Assembly (NCBI GenBank): GCA_025464695.1
Contig: JAODNQ010000268.1
Coordinates: 1-10,359, forward strand
Origin: Frankiales bacterium
GTDB taxonomy: Bacteria; Actinomycetota; Actinomycetes; Mycobacteriales; SCTD01
Length of the DNA: 10,359 bases
Direction: 5' to 3'
A program made the translations under genes and the position numbers. Below are positions 9,428-10,359 of this stretch, piece by piece; position 1 is the stretch's first letter, and each line of letters opens with the position of its first letter. The notes under the pieces are model-generated. The model searched no databases and was not told the origin of the DNA. It was given only the letters and a program-made list of their open reading frames with translations.

Positions 9428-9432
9428 CTGTC

Positions 9433-9438
9433 CCTCCT
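9433..9438 (-). promoter_or_regulatory. Strong ribosome binding site of the 170-residue protein gene
   Basis: The minus strand reads AGGAGG five to six bases before the GTG at 9427, essentially perfect complementarity to the 16S rRNA tail. It contrasts with the leaderless-looking starts of most neighbours and implies a transcript with a real 5' leader. Confidence 0.75.
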
Positions 9439-9513
9439 GGGTGTTGCCGGTCTCGCCTGCTCAGGGGCTCGTCGGTGCAGGTCCCGGAGCTGCGAGCCCA
9501 CGCTCGTGCCGGC

Positions 9514-9519
9514 AACCTA
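9514..9519 (-). promoter_or_regulatory. Possible -10 element (TAGGTT) for the 170-residue protein gene
   Basis: On the minus strand TAGGTT fits TAnnnT and lies 86 bases before the GTG at 9427, giving a leader of about 80 bases. No -35 match is evident. Part of the leader could pair with itself: GTTGCCGG at 9443-9450 and CCGGCAAC at 9509-9516 are perfect complements, although the second arm overlaps this hexamer. Confidence 0.25.
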
Positions 9520-9525
9520 GGGCGC

Positions 9526-9551
9526 GAGGAGCCCGTCCACCGCGGCTCCTC
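9526..9551 (+). repeat. Perfect 8-bp inverted repeat in the divergent intergenic region
   Basis: GAGGAGCC at 9526-9533 and GGCTCCTC at 9544-9551 are exact complements around a ten-base spacer. The site lies in the 266-base gap (9428-9693) between the divergent 170-residue protein and HD hydrolase genes, just upstream of the possible TAGGTT promoter. It could be a dimeric repressor site or an RNA hairpin. No T-run follows, so an intrinsic terminator is unlikely. Apart from this, the flanking GTTGCCGG/CCGGCAAC pair and the promoter-like hexamers, I see nothing in the gap. Confidence 0.45.
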
Positions 9552-9681
9552 CACAGGCCCCGGTCTGACGGGGAGGCGCTCCTGGACCCAGTGCCTGCCG
9601 TCCGGAGCGGGAGCAGCCCCGCGGCTGTCAGCCGGCTCCGTGCCGCTCGGGACTCCGCCACCGGCTCGCGGGCCGTCCGCG

Positions 9682-9687
9682 CACACT
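9682..9687 (+). promoter_or_regulatory. Putative -10 element (CACACT) of the HD hydrolase gene
   Basis: CACACT lies six bases before the ATG at 9694 and fits (T/C)AnnnT. The six-base gap (gacgcc) holds no ribosome binding site, which favours a leaderless start. The first base is C rather than the preferred T, and no -35 is seen. Confidence 0.35.
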
Positions 9688-9693
9688 GACGCC

Positions 9694-10212
9694 ATGACGC
9701 TCCCACCTCCGCTGACGCTTGCCGACCTGACGGCCGTCGACGACCTGGTCGAGCGCGCCCAGCTGCTCGTCCGGGCGGCGCACGCCGGGCAGGTCGACAA
9801 GGCCGGGGCCGACTACGTCGCGGGGCACCTGACCGACGTCTGGCGGCGGGCGGTCGCGTACGGCACGGACGCCGACGAGCAGGCGGCGGCGCTTCTGCAC
9901 GACGTCGTGGAGGACACCGACGTCACGGACGAGGACCTGTGGGGCTGCGGCTTCGGCGACCGGACGGTCCTGATCGTGCACCTCATGACGAAGCGGCCCC
10001 CGGAGGGCGACGACGCCTACTACGCCCGTCTGCGGGCGTACGAGCCCGCGCGCCGCCTCAAGCTCGACGCGGACGTCGCCAGCAACAGCGACCCGGGCAG
10101 GCTGAGGCTCGTCGAGGAGCCGACCAGGAGCCGCCTCGTCGCGAAGTACGCGAAGGCCGCGGCAGCACTCGCTCCCGACGGCGGCCGTGGCGCTGGTGAC
10201 CGGCACGGGTGA
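9694..10212 (+). CDS. Small HD-domain hydrolase, Mesh1/SpoT-hydrolase-like
   Basis: 172 residues, about the size of stand-alone Mesh1 alarmone hydrolases (around 180). The HD-fold metal ligands are visible: His30 in AHAGQVDKAG, His69-Asp70 in LLHDVVEDT, and Asp127 in KLDADVASN. Glu73-Asp74 correspond to the acidic pair conserved in RelA/SpoT hydrolase domains. 'GHL' with His45 takes the place of the usual 'HP'. The final block reads KLDADVASNSDP rather than the common KLADLADNSDP, so it carries one extra residue before the conserved Asp and Ser in place of the second Asp. No synthetase domain is present. Relatives remove pyrophosphate from (p)ppGpp or hydrolyse other nucleotides, so a cytosolic role in alarmone or nucleotide turnover is plausible but not proven. 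The ATG at 9694 is preferred because a -10-like hexamer lies six bases before it and upstream in-frame sequence is not protein-like. Confidence 0.8.
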   Translation: MTLPPPLTLADLTAVDDLVERAQLLVRAAHAGQVDKAGADYVAGHLTDVWRRAVAYGTDADEQAAALLHDVVEDTDVTDEDLWGCGFGDRTVLIVHLMTKRPPEGDDAYYARLRAYEPARRLKLDADVASNSDPGRLRLVEEPTRSRLVAKYAKAAAALAPDGGRGAGDRHG

Positions 10213-10240
10213 CGGAGCGGCCGGCGCCGGGGACCGCTCG

Positions 10241-10246
10241 TAGCCT
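10241..10246 (+). promoter_or_regulatory. Consensus -10 element (TAGCCT) of a leaderless transcript
   Basis: TAGCCT is a full match to TAnnnT and lies six bases before the GTG at 10253. The short gap (cgggac) has no Shine-Dalgarno sequence. The element lies in the 40-base gap after the HD hydrolase gene and supports a separate transcript for the gene that follows. Confidence 0.5.
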
Positions 10247-10252
10247 CGGGAC

Positions 10253-10359
10253 GTGAGCGACGACGAGCGGACCGACCAGGGCACGCCCGCTCGGCGACGG
10301 CGCCGTGCCGTCGGGCCGCCGGGGGCGGTGCCCGTCCGGGACGAACCGCGCGCCCCGGC
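10253..10359 (+). CDS. N-terminal fragment of an unrecognised protein (3' end outside window)
   Basis: From GTG at 10253 the frame stays open to the window edge and gives 35 residues beginning SDDERTDQGTPARRRRR after the start, then GPPGAVPVRDEPRAP. This is a low-complexity, charged, Pro- and Arg-rich segment, probably disordered, of the kind that precedes a membrane or DNA-binding domain in actinobacterial proteins. No domain can be named from so little. The start is supported by the consensus -10 hexamer six bases upstream. A five-arginine run here is partly a product of GC-rich coding. Confidence 0.6.
   Translation, partial: MSDDERTDQGTPARRRRRAVGPPGAVPVRDEPRAP

Noticed and set aside
8658..9800. 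Minus-strand open frame of 380 codons containing 'SVAQWTERLRPKEG'
   Set aside because: That phrase is the well-known false translation of a tRNA gene; the frame crosses tRNA-Arg and the 170-residue gene.

Overview
The window is very GC-rich, with almost every codon in the real genes ending in G or C. Its gene families point to a high-GC actinomycete (Actinomycetota): a MimG-type GroEL beside an alcohol dehydrogenase, UdgX, a DR_2398/MSMEG_1061-type flavin protein, and a secreted repeat protein with an 'NDISWPQC' glycosidase-like domain. I cannot name the genus. No mobile element, CRISPR array or phage gene is visible, so this looks like ordinary chromosome carrying the tail of an accessory catabolic operon.

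Left end (1-2690, plus strand): the last 50 codons of a zinc-type alcohol dehydrogenase, then a solitary divergent GroEL without groES, then an unrecognised 208-residue protein joined to it by an ATGA overlap, then a tiny reading frame. In known actinobacterial propane monooxygenase (prm/mim) operons a dehydrogenase and a dedicated GroEL-like chaperonin (MimG) lie downstream of the di-iron monooxygenase genes. I infer that this is the 3' end of such an operon, with the monooxygenase genes just outside the window.

Middle (2698-8661): single genes alternate in direction. They are a flavin-binding PPOX-family protein (-), an EntS-like MFS exporter (+), the uracil-DNA glycosylase UdgX (-), a secreted three-repeat protein with a GH25-like C-terminal domain (+), and a CPD-type photolyase (-). 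Convergent neighbours have 7, 1 and 0 bases between their stop codons. UdgX and photolyase give the segment two DNA-repair genes, but they are not in one operon.

Right end (8717-10359): tRNA-Arg(CCU) on the minus strand, an unrecognised 170-residue protein with a strong Shine-Dalgarno site (-), a short intergenic stretch holding a perfect 8-bp inverted repeat, a small Mesh1/SpoT-like HD hydrolase (+), and the first 35 codons of an unrecognised gene (+).

The most striking cross-cutting signal is at the starts. At least five of the single genes have a -10-like (T/C)AnnnT hexamer exactly six bases before the start codon and no convincing ribosome binding site, as expected for leaderless transcripts. 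The other points worth a second look are the substituted substrate-binding residue in the chaperonin, the protein coupled to it, a Tyr where the photolyase normally has the outer Trp of its electron-transfer chain, and a rare TTA codon in the secreted protein.
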